Assembly (NCBI GenBank): GCA_964427415.1
Contig: CAYRUH010000012.1
Coordinates: 1 to 64,000 of the forward strand
Source: Lentisalinibacter sp964427415
GTDB taxonomy: Bacteria > Pseudomonadota > Gammaproteobacteria > Steroidobacterales > Woeseiaceae
Direction: 5' to 3'
DNA: 64,000 bases
The position numbers and the translations under genes are program-made. Below the pieces are notes generated by a model. It did not search any database. It was given only the letters and a program-made list of their open reading frames with translations, and had not been told where the DNA came from. Shown piece by piece: positions 39,702 to 48,207 of this stretch (positions are counted from its first letter, which is position 1; the number at the start of each line of letters is the position of its first letter).

Positions 39702-40098
39702 AGCTACACCTGGCGCAAGGGGCCGGAGCCGGCACCGTGTGAGATGCGCTCCGGTCCGGGGTTGATGGTGATGGAGTCTCGGCCCGCGCCGGGCCGACCC
39801 GGCGTCTCGACCGGGTCACGCCCGCAATCGACAGTCTTAACAATCTCGACAATTGCAGTCGATCAATTTACAACACGCGGACGCGTGCCGGTCAATCGGC
39901 AATGCGGACGCCGGTTCGACCGCGGGAAACCACCACAGGCGGGCACGGCAAATCAATCGTTTATCGGCGATTAGCTGTGCCCGGATAACCCGTTATTATA
40001 GCGGTTCGCGGCCGACCCTGCTTTGCCTGCCGGTCAGCGGTCCGCGGGCGCGTCGGTTACGCGCGCAACCATTCGCACTCGAGGGTATCCGCCGTTCG
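39702..40098. other. Non-coding region upstream of gltB
   Basis: About 400 bases without a supported gene. It must hold the gltB promoter, but no strong -35/-10 pair stands out; TTGATC and TGTTAA spaced by 18 bases on the minus strand (around 39835-39865) are weak candidates. A stem of CGGGCAC (39940-39946) with GTGCCCG (39977-39983) encloses an inner AATCG/CGATT pair, which could fold as a nested hairpin in RNA. The + strand shows a TATTAT near 39995 with no gene behind it. Confidence 0.5.
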
Positions 40099-40599
40099 CT
40101 ACTGGCGCGCCAGGTCCACGCGCCCGGTCTCCCGGAAGCGCAGCGGCCTGGCGAACGGTATGTCGAGGCCGAGTTCGCCGACCAGCTCGTAGTCGATCTC
40201 GCGCCGTCCCTCGCGGAAAATCAATTTCGAGAGCCTGCTGGCGCTGCCGAGAAGATCCGTTTGGATGTCGATGCTGAACTGCCCGGCGCCGCGGGCCGGC
40301 AGGGTGAAGCCTTCGGTGGCCGAGCCGGACGCGAAACGCTGACCCGCGAGCTGCACCGTATAATCCACCGAGCGCACGGGCAGCGGGAAACCGTTCGGGT
40401 TGTCCGCGGCGAACACCAGCACGAAGCTCTGGCCGGACCAGTCCGCATCCAGCAGCCGGACGCTGTCCAGACGCACCGTCGGCGGCTCGGCGTCGAAGCG
40501 GCCGGTGGCGCAGGCACCTGCCGTCAGGCAGGCGGCGACCACGAGGATACCTGCCGCCGGGCGCAGCCCCGACGTCAGGCTCAGCCCCTGTCTCAACAT
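40099..40599 (-). CDS. LEA type 2 (WHy domain) lipoprotein
   Basis: A 166-residue predicted lipoprotein. After a signal peptide with lipobox TAGAC (Cys30), the mature part has the LEA_2/WHy pattern: VRLLDADWSGQSFVLVFAAD, then NPNGFPLPVRSVDYTVQLAG and FASGSATEGFTLPARG. LEA type 2 proteins are beta-sandwiches linked to desiccation and membrane stress. It is the last of three consecutive lipoprotein genes on this strand (74 bases after the preceding one). Confidence 0.85.
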   Translation of the reverse strand: MLRQGLSLTSGLRPAAGILVVAACLTAGACATGRFDAEPPTVRLDSVRLLDADWSGQSFVLVFAADNPNGFPLPVRSVDYTVQLAGQRFASGSATEGFTLPARGAGQFSIDIQTDLLGSASRLSKLIFREGRREIDYELVGELGLDIPFARPLRFRETGRVDLARQ

Positions 40600-40673
40600 G
40601 AGCTGGCTCTCTTCATCCCTAAAGATTGTCCGGGCGCGGCGTTACCGGCCTTGTGGCAGGCGCAAGCCCGGCG

Positions 40674-41042
40674 TCAGTTCATCGACTCGTCGGCCTTCTT
40701 CCTGGCCTCCTCGATCTCGTCGCCGGCCTTGTCCATCATCTCGCCGGTCTTATCCTTGGAGGTCTCGACGGCTTCCTCGCCCGCGGCCTTGGCATCGTCG
40801 TAGGCTTGGCCGGCGGCTTCCTTCGCCTCCTCGCCGGCGGCTTTCGCGTCATCGACCATCTGATCGCCCTTCTCCCTGGCGGCGTCCATGGTCTCGTCGA
40901 CGGCCTGACCGGTCTCCTGCGCGGCCTCTTGCATCGCCGCCGCGGCGTCGTCCCGGCTCTGTTCGGCGTCGTCGGCGCCCCCGCAGGCGCTCAGCGCGAG
41001 CGGCGCCGCGGCCATCAGCATCAGCAACATTTTCCTGTTCAT
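40674..41042 (-). CDS. Helical repeat lipoprotein, LEA group 3/4-like
   Basis: A 122-residue lipoprotein (lipobox LSAC, Cys20) whose mature part is almost wholly one predicted amphipathic helix rich in Ala, Glu, Lys and Asp, without prolines or aromatic residues apart from one Tyr. It contains the near-repeat DDAKAAGEEA twice (about residues 65 and 82). Such 11-residue-like repeats recall LEA group 3/4 proteins and apolipoprotein-like coiled coils. The ATG at 41042 follows GGGAGAG. Function is inferred only from composition and the neighbouring LEA type 2 gene. Confidence 0.75.
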   Translation of the reverse strand: MNRKMLLMLMAAAPLALSACGGADDAEQSRDDAAAAMQEAAQETGQAVDETMDAAREKGDQMVDDAKAAGEEAKEAAGQAYDDAKAAGEEAVETSKDKTGEMMDKAGDEIEEARKKADESMN

Positions 41043-41128
41043 GGTCTCTCCCTTGTCTGGCGGCGGGCGGCACTGCCCGCCAGCGTCCACTTTAGCAACA
41101 TGCTGGTCGCCGGGCGACACCCGCCGGT

Positions 41129-41638
41129 TCAGCGGGGCATTTGGTCCACCCGGCCCCACCGGGCAGCGATCACCCGCCAGGCCCGGTCGCGCACCAGATC
41201 CAGTTCGACTCGCCGGGCACCGCCGTCCAGCGACAGGCGACGCAGATCGGCGCCGGCGTAGCGGACGGTCATGCGGACGCGGGCGGCGTCCGCGCCGTGG
41301 ACTTCCACCTGCTCGATGTCCGCCAGCACCACCACACGGCCACCGCCCAGCAGCTGCGCGCGCAGCAGCCTGACGATGCCAGGGCGGTCATTGCCGCGCG
41401 CGTCCCGGTAATCCGGATGCAGCGCGTCGGCGACGGCGCCCACGTCGCCGTCGCCGGCAGCCGCCGCCGCTTCTTCGATGAGGGCGCGGATTTCGCCTTC
41501 CGGCGTGGCCGGTCCGCCGCCACAGGCCGCGAGCGACACCAGGCAGCAAAACGCCGCGCCGGCGATACGACGCCGGTACGGCCCCGCCGCAGCCCGAATG
41601 CAGTATTCTCTCTTATGTAAAGCGTCCGGGGTGAGCAC
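41129..41638 (-). CDS. Putative lipoprotein with NTF2-like domain
   Basis: A protein of about 150-169 residues. A basic N-region RAAAGPYRRR is followed by a hydrophobic stretch and lipobox SLAAC, and the mature part GEIRALIEEAAAAAGDGDVG, then DALHPDYRDARGNDRPGIV is an NTF2-like pattern ending in AWRVIAARW. No ATG precedes the signal peptide. The listed GTG at 41638 is in frame but lacks a ribosome site and lies two bases from the start of the divergent gene. A non-canonical ATT at about 41602, behind AAGAGAGAA, would give a more normal signal peptide. Start confidence is low. Confidence 0.6.
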   Translation of the reverse strand: MLTPDALHKREYCIRAAAGPYRRRIAGAAFCCLVSLAACGGGPATPEGEIRALIEEAAAAAGDGDVGAVADALHPDYRDARGNDRPGIVRLLRAQLLGGGRVVVLADIEQVEVHGADAARVRMTVRYAGADLRRLSLDGGARRVELDLVRDRAWRVIAARWGRVDQMPR

Positions 41639-41639
41639 G

Positions 41640-42278
41640 ATGACTGAACCGACCAGCGAGGACAAGGAGCGCATCGACAGGATACTGGACCTGTGGTTCG
41701 AGGAGCGAGAACTCACGGCACCGCAGATCGACGCCCGGCTCGACGTTTGGTTCGGCGAGGATCCGGAGCTGGATGTCCGCCTGCGCCACGAATTCGCGGA
41801 CGAGATACACGGTGCATCGGAAATGAAGCTCATGCACTGGGCCACCACGCCCCGGGGCCGGCTGGCGCTCATCCTCGCCATCGACCAGTTCAGACGCAAC
41901 ATCTATCGCAACACGGCCAGGGCGTTTTCCCACGACAAGCTTGCGCTGAAGCTCTGCGTGGAGGGCATCGTGCAGCAGGCCGACCGGCAGCTGACCGACA
42001 TCGAGCGCGTGTTCCTGTACATGCCGATGCAGCATGCCGAGAGCCTGCGCGTACAGAAGAAATCGGTCATGGTGTTCACGGCGCTGGCGAACAAGGTCTC
42101 ACCGACCCTGCGCGAAACCTTCCGCACCTTCGCCGATTTCGCGGAGCTGCATCACGACATCGTCGAGCGCTTCGGCCGCTTCCCGCACCGCAACGCCATC
42201 CTGGGCCGGGAGAACACGCCCGAAGAGCAGGAGTACCTGGAAGGCGACGCGCCCACCTTCGGCCAGAGCACCGGCTGA
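41640..42278 (+). CDS. DUF924 family protein
   Basis: A 212-residue alpha-helical cytosolic protein of the DUF924 family, which is built like tetratricopeptide folds. Signatures are DRILDLWFEE, the RGRLALILAIDQFRRNIYR segment and ERVFLYMPMQHAES, ending in FPHRNAILGRENTPEE. Function is unknown. The ATG at 41640 lies over the 5' end of the divergent lipoprotein frame. It ends just before the second palindromic repeat. Confidence 0.88.
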   Translation: MTEPTSEDKERIDRILDLWFEERELTAPQIDARLDVWFGEDPELDVRLRHEFADEIHGASEMKLMHWATTPRGRLALILAIDQFRRNIYRNTARAFSHDKLALKLCVEGIVQQADRQLTDIERVFLYMPMQHAESLRVQKKSVMVFTALANKVSPTLRETFRTFADFAELHHDIVERFGRFPHRNAILGRENTPEEQEYLEGDAPTFGQSTG

Positions 42279-42283
42279 CCATG

Positions 42284-42355
42284 GTAGGAGGGGCTTCAGC
42301 CCCGATTAGCGCCCGGCCACTCCAGGCGAAGATCGGGGCTGAAGCCCCTCCCACA
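42284..42355. repeat. REP-like palindromic repeat, copy 2
   Basis: A second copy of the palindrome at 4561-4632, with inverted arms sharing GGAGGGGCTTCAGCCCCGAT and the same spacer start TAGCGC. Limits are accurate to a few bases. It again lies between convergent genes, DUF924 and a MATE transporter, so both copies sit where a two-way transcription stop is useful. Confidence 0.85.
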
Positions 42356-42379
42356 CGGCAATCAGATCCCACATGGCGA

Positions 42380-43756
42380 TCAGGCGCGGCGCCAGGTTTC
42401 GCGGCGGGAGATGATGTTGTAGCGCCAGACCAGCAGGATCGCCGCCAGCGTCAACCCGACCACGAAACCGCCCCAGATCAGCTCCGGCTGCAGGGCGTAG
42501 CGCTTCGCCGCCAGCAGGGCCAGCGGGAAGGCGATGATCCAGTACGCCAGCGTGGTCAGGAACATGGGGATGCGGGTGTCCTGGTAGCCGCGCAGCGCGC
42601 CGGCGGCGCCCACCTGGATGCCGTCGGAGACCTGGAACACGGCGGCGACGAACAGCAGGGTGACGGCGATGGCGGAGACCTCCGGATCGGAGGTGTAGAG
42701 GTTCACGACGGATTCCCGGAACAGCAGCAGGCCGAGCGCCGAGACGCCCATGCACAGGCCGCAAAGCCAGACGCCCACCCAGCCGCGGAAGCGCGCCGTC
42801 GCCAGCTCGCGCCGGCCCAGCGCCTGCCCCACCCGCACGGTGGTCGCCGAGTTCAGCGCCAGCGGGATCATGAACATGGTGGAGGCGAAGTTGACCGCAA
42901 TCTGGTGGGCCGCGGCGACGTTCGCCGACAGCGTCCCCATCAGCAGGGAAATGGCCGCGAACAGTCCCGCTTCGGCGACGATGGTCACGGCGATGGGCAG
43001 GCCCACCCGCAACACCTGGCGCTGCAGCCGCCAGCGCGGCCGGGGCAGTTTGGCGAAGATGGCGAAAGGCCGGTAGCGCTCGCTCAGGAGCACGTGGGCC
43101 GCCATCGCCAGCAGCAGGAACCACATGGCGATGGCGCTGGCGAGCCCGCAGCCCTGCGCCCCCAGGGCCGGGAAGCCGAAGTTGCCCCACATCAACGCGT
43201 AGTTGCCGATGACGTTCACCACCAGCGCCAGCAGCGAGACGTACATGATGGGGCGGGTCCAGCCGATGGCCTCGGAGGTGAAGCGCAGGACCAGGTACAG
43301 GCAGAGCCCCGGCGCCCCCAGCGCGATGGCCTCCACGTAGTCGCCAGTGAGGGTACGGAAGCTGGGATCGATGCCGATCAGCTCCAGCGCCGGCCGCGCC
43401 ACCGCCCACAGCAGCGCGACGATGGCCAGCCCGAAGAAGAGCGCGAGAGTCAGCCCCTGGCGGACGTAGCGGCCGATCAGCCGGTACTTGCCGGCCCCGT
43501 AGCGCTCGGCCACCAGCGGCGATATGGCCATGAGCGTGCCCATGGCGAACAGGAACACGACCATCCAGACGCTGCCGCCGACCGCGACCGCCGCCAGGTC
43601 CCGGGAGCCGAGCCGGCCGGCCATGACGGCGTCGGCGAACTGCATGCCGGCGATGGCGAGGTTGTTGCCGATCAGCGGTCCGGCCAGCCGGATAAGCCTG
43701 CCCGCTTCCGGCACAGCGGCCCGCAGGCGGCCGGGGGCTGCTATTGGAGTCTCCAT
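42380..43756 (-). CDS. MATE family efflux transporter, NorM-like
   Basis: A 458-residue inner membrane protein with 12 predicted segments. The early GNNLAIAGMQFADAVMAGRL, the SPLVAERYGAG loop, GYQDTRIPMFLTTLAYWI in the second half and total length are the NorM branch, which exports cationic compounds with Na+ or H+. The start ATG at 43756 sits next to the first segment; the ribosome site is weak. It is the third MATE gene in the window and of a different branch from the other two. Confidence 0.88.
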   Translation of the reverse strand: METPIAAPGRLRAAVPEAGRLIRLAGPLIGNNLAIAGMQFADAVMAGRLGSRDLAAVAVGGSVWMVVFLFAMGTLMAISPLVAERYGAGKYRLIGRYVRQGLTLALFFGLAIVALLWAVARPALELIGIDPSFRTLTGDYVEAIALGAPGLCLYLVLRFTSEAIGWTRPIMYVSLLALVVNVIGNYALMWGNFGFPALGAQGCGLASAIAMWFLLLAMAAHVLLSERYRPFAIFAKLPRPRWRLQRQVLRVGLPIAVTIVAEAGLFAAISLLMGTLSANVAAAHQIAVNFASTMFMIPLALNSATTVRVGQALGRRELATARFRGWVGVWLCGLCMGVSALGLLLFRESVVNLYTSDPEVSAIAVTLLFVAAVFQVSDGIQVGAAGALRGYQDTRIPMFLTTLAYWIIAFPLALLAAKRYALQPELIWGGFVVGLTLAAILLVWRYNIISRRETWRRA

Positions 43757-43880
43757 GGCCGATTTTTTCTGGCCGAATGTCCCGGGGCGAGGCGTGGGAG
43801 CGTAGCACAGCCGTCCTGTCGCCAGACGATCGGCTGGGGTATCGTCTGAGTCAGTCAGGACAACGCCACGGGAGGAAAGC

Positions 43881-45167
43881 ATGCTGAACGACGGACTGTC
43901 GCGCCGGGCCGCCATCATCGGCGGCGTGCGCATCCCCTTCGCCCGGGCCCACGGTGCCTACGCCCGCTGCTCCAACCAGGACATGATGACGGCCACGCTG
44001 CGATCGCTCGTGGAGCGCTACGAGCTCGGCGGCCAGCGTCTGGGCGACGTCTCCCTGGGCGCGGTCATCAAGCACTCGCGGGACTACAACCTGGCCCGGG
44101 AATCGGTGCTCGGATCGGGACTGGCGCCGGAGACCCCGGCCTTCGACCTGCAGCGCGCCTGCGGCACCAGCCTCTCCGGCTGCGTGCAGATCGCCAACAA
44201 GATCGCGCTCGGCCAGATCGAGGCGGGCATCGGCGCCGGCGTCGACACCGTGAGCGACGCGCCCATCGTCTATCCGGACGACTACCGGCAAATCCTGCTG
44301 GAGAGCTTCCGCGGCCGCTCCCTCGGCGCGCGCCTGAAACCCTGGCTGCGGCTGCGCCCCCGGCACTTCAAGCCCCAGCTGCCCGGCGTCGCGGAACCGC
44401 GCACCGGCCTGTCCATGGGCGAGAGTACGGAGCTGACCGCCAAGGAGTGGAAGCTCACCCGCGAGGAACAGGACGAGCTGGCACTGGCGAGTCACCAGCG
44501 GGCCCACGCCGCCTACGAGCAGGGCTTCTACGAAGACCTCGTGGTGCCGTTCCAGGGCCTCGACAGGGACAACAACATCCGTCCGGATACCAGCGTCGAG
44601 AAACTCGGCAAACTGAAACCCGTCTTCGACCGCTCCGGCAGCGGCACCATGACGGCCGGCAACAGCACGCCGCTGACCGACGGCTCGGCCTCGGTGCTGC
44701 TGGCCTCGGAGGAGTGGGCGCGGGAACGGGACCTGCCGGTGCAGGCCTGGCTCACCCACACCCGGGTGGCGGCCGTGGACTTCGTCGACAACGAGGGTCT
44801 GTTGATGGCACCCGCCTACGCCGTCTCCGACATGCTCGCGGCGGCCGGTCTCAGCCTGCAGGACTTCGATTTCTACGAGATCCACGAAGCCTTCGCGGCA
44901 CAGACGCTCTCCACGCTGAAAGCCTGGGAATCGACCGAGTTCTGCCGTGAACGGCTGGGCCGGGACGCACCCCTGGGTTCCATCGACCGCAGCAAGCTGA
45001 ACGTGGTGGGCGGCAGCATCGCCATCGGCCATCCGTTCGCGGCCACCGGGGCCCGCATCGTCGGGACGCTGGCGAAGCTGCTCGCACGCCAGGGCTCCGG
45101 CCGTGGCCTGATCTCGGTCTGCACCGCGGGCGGTATGGGCGTGACCGCCATCCTCGAAGCCGCCTGA
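43881..45167 (+). CDS. Acetyl-CoA acyltransferase (FadI-type thiolase)
   Basis: A 428-residue thiolase. The acylated Cys lies in QRACGTSLSGC, the His in EIHEAFAAQ, the second Cys in SVCTAGGMGV, and the GHPFAATGAR loop is present. Length and the RIPFARAHGAY start point to FadI, the beta-subunit of trifunctional beta-oxidation, though no fadJ partner adjoins. It cleaves 3-ketoacyl-CoA or works in reverse. GGAGG lies just before the ATG. Confidence 0.88.
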   Translation: MLNDGLSRRAAIIGGVRIPFARAHGAYARCSNQDMMTATLRSLVERYELGGQRLGDVSLGAVIKHSRDYNLARESVLGSGLAPETPAFDLQRACGTSLSGCVQIANKIALGQIEAGIGAGVDTVSDAPIVYPDDYRQILLESFRGRSLGARLKPWLRLRPRHFKPQLPGVAEPRTGLSMGESTELTAKEWKLTREEQDELALASHQRAHAAYEQGFYEDLVVPFQGLDRDNNIRPDTSVEKLGKLKPVFDRSGSGTMTAGNSTPLTDGSASVLLASEEWARERDLPVQAWLTHTRVAAVDFVDNEGLLMAPAYAVSDMLAAAGLSLQDFDFYEIHEAFAAQTLSTLKAWESTEFCRERLGRDAPLGSIDRSKLNVVGGSIAIGHPFAATGARIVGTLAKLLARQGSGRGLISVCTAGGMGVTAILEAA

Positions 45168-45188
45168 GCCGCATCGGCCGGGCCCTGC

Positions 45189-45215
45189 GGCGCCCGTCTG
45201 CTATAGTCGGGCGCC
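45189..45215. repeat. Inverted repeat over a -10-like element upstream of the symporter
   Basis: Perfect 8-base arms GGCGCCCG (45189-45196) and CGGGCGCC (45208-45215) enclose 11 bases that contain TATAGT. It lies 22 bases after the thiolase stop and 116 before the symporter start. It could be a hairpin ending thiolase transcription or an operator over the symporter promoter; no T-tract or -35 box decides. Confidence 0.55.
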
Positions 45216-45330
45216 TGTTGCGCACCTGTGCGGAGGATTGCACGACAGGCGGCGCCGCGTGGCGCCCTCGGGGGAGCGGCCGGCCGTATCTGGCCCGCCC
45301 GCAGCTGACTCGGACCAGGAGAGAGAATAC

Positions 45331-47061
45331 ATGGGCGGCTTCACCGATCTGTTGAGTACGCTGAACGGCATCCTGTGGCACGACACGACCCTGTTCGCGC
45401 TGCTCGGCACCGGCATCCTGTTCACGATCTGGAGCGGCTTCTCCCAGTATCGTGCGCTGACCCACGGCACCGCCGTGGTGCGTGGCGCGTGGGACGATCC
45501 GAACGACCCCGGCGCCATCAACCACTTCCAGGCACTGTCCGCCGCCCTGTCGGCCACGGTCGGCCTGGGCAACATCGGCGGCGTCGCGCTGGCCATCAGC
45601 CTGGGCGGACCGGGCGCAGTGTTCTGGATGTGGGTGGTCGGTTTCTTCGGCATGGCCATCAAGCTCACCGAAGTGACTCTGTCCCTGCTCTACCGCAATA
45701 CGGACGACGAGGACAATCCCCACGGCGGGCCGATGTGGGTGGCCAGCAAGGGCATTGCGCTCATGAACCCGAAGCTCGCCTGGCTCGGCGGCACCATCGG
45801 CACGATCTACTGCGTGACGCTGCTGATCTCCACCGCTACCGGCGGCAACATGTTCCAGGCCTTCAACGTGGGCCTGATCACCTACGAGTATTTCGGCGTA
45901 CCGAGCTGGATCACCGGCGTGATCCTGGCCGTCATCGTCGCGCTGGTGATCATCGGCGGCATCAAGCGCATCGGCCGGGTGGCGGGGCTGCTGGTGCCGT
46001 TCATGGTTGTGCTCTATCTCCTCTGCGGCATCTACGTGCTGGTGGTGAATGCCGGAGAGATTCCGGCCATGTTCAGCCTCATCGTCAAGTCCGCCTTCGC
46101 GCCCACCGAGGCCAGCGGCGCGTTCATCGGCGGCACGGCGGGTGCGGCGTTCCTGTTCGGCATGAAACGCGCATTGTTCTCGAACGAGGCCGGCCAGGGC
46201 TCCTCGCCCATCGCCCACTCGGCCGCCAAGACCGACGAGCCGGTGCGCGAGGGCATCGTCGCGGGGCTGGAGCCGTTCATCGACACCATCGTCGTGTGCA
46301 CGTTCACGGCGCTCATCATCCTCTCCACCGGCGTCTGGAACCGGGCTCCCGACGTCACGTGGGAGACCCCGCTGGAGGTCACGCGGGCAGGCAACGTATG
46401 GAAGTTCGAGAGCCGGCAGCCGCCGGTCGACGACTTCACGCCGGGCGATGCGGTCACGATGGTGGTGATCGCCGACGAGAACCCGAAGACCGGCTTCGAC
46501 CGCCACGAGATCACAGGCATCGTCGTGGAACGGGGCGGCGTGCCGGTGATCGACTGGAACCCCTACGCGGGTGCGACGAAACCCGATATCCTCGACAACG
46601 GTTTCCACCAGGTGTTCATGGCGGCGGTACTCACCGGCAAGGCCTTCGACCAGGTGCAGCCCGGCCTCGGCAAGTGGCTGGTCAGCCTGGCCGCCTGGCT
46701 GTTCGCCATCTCCACCATGATCTCCTGGAGCTACTACGGCGAGCAGGCCATGGTCTATCTCGCCGGCGAGAAGAGCGTGCTGGCCTACAAGGTGGTGTTC
46801 TGCGCGCTGATCATCGTGGCCACGCTCGGCATCATCAAGACCGACGCCCAGCTCGACAACCTGACCGGCGTGGGCACCGGGGTCATGCTGGTGGCGAACC
46901 TGCCCATCATGTGGATATTCGGCCGCCAGGCCATGCGCGCCTACCACGACTACGTCGAACGGATGAAGGCGGGACTCATGGGGCCGGACCACCCGACGCC
47001 CACCATCGAGGACCTGATCAGCGGCCGTGACGTGGCGCGGAAAAACCGGAACCAGGACTAA
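45331..47061 (+). CDS. Alanine/glycine:cation symporter (AGCS family) with periplasmic insert
   Basis: A 576-residue inner membrane protein. AGCS signatures are clear: ALSATVGLGNIGGVALAISL, then GFFGMAIKLTEV, and FSNEAGQGSSPIAHSAAKT. It imports alanine or glycine with Na+. The family is usually 440-490 residues; here about 85-95 residues at roughly 350-440 (between LSTGVWNRAPDV and QVFMAAVLTGKAF) form an extra beta-rich stretch in an extracytoplasmic loop. The ATG at 45331 has AGGAGAG upstream. It ends sharing four bases with the epoxide hydrolase stop. Confidence 0.9.
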   Translation: MGGFTDLLSTLNGILWHDTTLFALLGTGILFTIWSGFSQYRALTHGTAVVRGAWDDPNDPGAINHFQALSAALSATVGLGNIGGVALAISLGGPGAVFWMWVVGFFGMAIKLTEVTLSLLYRNTDDEDNPHGGPMWVASKGIALMNPKLAWLGGTIGTIYCVTLLISTATGGNMFQAFNVGLITYEYFGVPSWITGVILAVIVALVIIGGIKRIGRVAGLLVPFMVVLYLLCGIYVLVVNAGEIPAMFSLIVKSAFAPTEASGAFIGGTAGAAFLFGMKRALFSNEAGQGSSPIAHSAAKTDEPVREGIVAGLEPFIDTIVVCTFTALIILSTGVWNRAPDVTWETPLEVTRAGNVWKFESRQPPVDDFTPGDAVTMVVIADENPKTGFDRHEITGIVVERGGVPVIDWNPYAGATKPDILDNGFHQVFMAAVLTGKAFDQVQPGLGKWLVSLAAWLFAISTMISWSYYGEQAMVYLAGEKSVLAYKVVFCALIIVATLGIIKTDAQLDNLTGVGTGVMLVANLPIMWIFGRQAMRAYHDYVERMKAGLMGPDHPTPTIEDLISGRDVARKNRNQD

Positions 47062-48188
47062 CGCAGGTCGCGGAAGAAGGCGCGGATGTCGGCCACCAGG
47101 TCGTCGGGGCGCTCCAGGGCAGCGAAGTGGCCGCCCGCCGGATACTCCGTCCAGCGCCTGATGTTGTAGTGCTGCTGCGCCCAGCTTCGCGGCGGTGAGA
47201 AGATCTCCTTCGGGAAGACCGCGACACCGGTGGGCGTGGCCAGGTACTCCGTCGGCGGGCCGAACAGGCCGGCGCGCATGGACTCGTAGTACAGGCGGAT
47301 GGAGGAGGTGATGGAGTCGGTCACCCAGTAGGCGGTGATGCCGGTGAGCAGCACGTCGCGGGAGAATACGCTCTCCACGTCGCCGCCGCAGTCGGACCAC
47401 TCCCGGTATTTCTCCACGATCCAGGCCGCGAGCCCCGCCGGCGAGTCGTTCAGCGCCACGCCGAGGGTCTGCGGTCGGGTGCCCTGGATCTGAGCGTAGC
47501 CCATCCCCGTGCGCTGGTGGGCACGGCCGCGTTTCAGCACGGCGCGATCCTCCGCCGTGGGCTCCCGGTCACGGGGCGGCGCGGCCGGCACCATGTTCAG
47601 GTGCACGCCGCAGACCCGGTGCGGATCAGCGAGCGCCATCCAGGGCGAGATCAGCGAGCCCCAGTCGCCGCCCTGCACGCCGTAGCGCTCGTAACCGAGC
47701 TTGCGCATGAGCGCGGTTTCGGCCTCGGCGATGCGGCGCACGTGCCAGCCCGGCTCCGCCGGCGCTTCCGACCAGCCGTAACCCGGTATCGAAGGACAGA
47801 TCACGTGGAAGGCGTCGGCCGCCTCACCGCCGTGTGCCTCCGGCCGGGTCAGCGGCCCGATGATGCGATGGAACAGCCAGACCGTGTCCGGCCAGCCGTG
47901 GGTGAGCACCAGCGGCAGGGCGTCTTCATGGGGAGACCGCTGGTGGATGCAGTGCATCGCGAGGCCGTCCACGTCGACCAGCTGCTGATCGAAGCCGTTC
48001 AGCAGCGCCTCGCCGGCACGCCAGTCGTAGTCGTCGCGCCAGTACTCGCACAGGGCCCGCAGGTAGTCCGTGTCGGTGCCGTAGTCCCACCCGCTGCCCG
48101 GAATCATGGCCGGCCAGCGGGTGCGGCCGAGCCGTTCGCCGAGGTCGTCCAGGACCTCGTCCGCGACGCGGATGCGGAATGCCTCCAT
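47058..48188 (-). CDS. Epoxide hydrolase (EHN family, alpha/beta hydrolase)
   Basis: A 376-residue alpha/beta hydrolase with the EHN N-terminal domain (RIRVADEVLDDLGERLGRTR and YLRALCEYWRDDYDWRAGEA). The oxyanion motif is HGWPDT, the nucleophile Asp lies in GGDWGS, and the His in GGHFAALE near the C-terminus; cap tyrosines are in AYWVTD and YYES. Such enzymes hydrate epoxides to diols; substrate unknown. It starts 19 bases after a partial DUF427-like gene in the same orientation. Confidence 0.88.
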   Translation of the reverse strand: MEAFRIRVADEVLDDLGERLGRTRWPAMIPGSGWDYGTDTDYLRALCEYWRDDYDWRAGEALLNGFDQQLVDVDGLAMHCIHQRSPHEDALPLVLTHGWPDTVWLFHRIIGPLTRPEAHGGEAADAFHVICPSIPGYGWSEAPAEPGWHVRRIAEAETALMRKLGYERYGVQGGDWGSLISPWMALADPHRVCGVHLNMVPAAPPRDREPTAEDRAVLKRGRAHQRTGMGYAQIQGTRPQTLGVALNDSPAGLAAWIVEKYREWSDCGGDVESVFSRDVLLTGITAYWVTDSITSSIRLYYESMRAGLFGPPTEYLATPTGVAVFPKEIFSPPRSWAQQHYNIRRWTEYPAGGHFAALERPDDLVADIRAFFRDLR

Positions 48189-48207
48189 TACGCCTCGCCG
48201 GCTCTGT

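Noticed and set aside
41693..43849. 718-codon open frame on the + strand
   Set aside because: Runs through the DUF924 gene in another frame, the palindromic repeat and antisense to the NorM-like gene; product is Gln/Arg/Gly-rich without structure.
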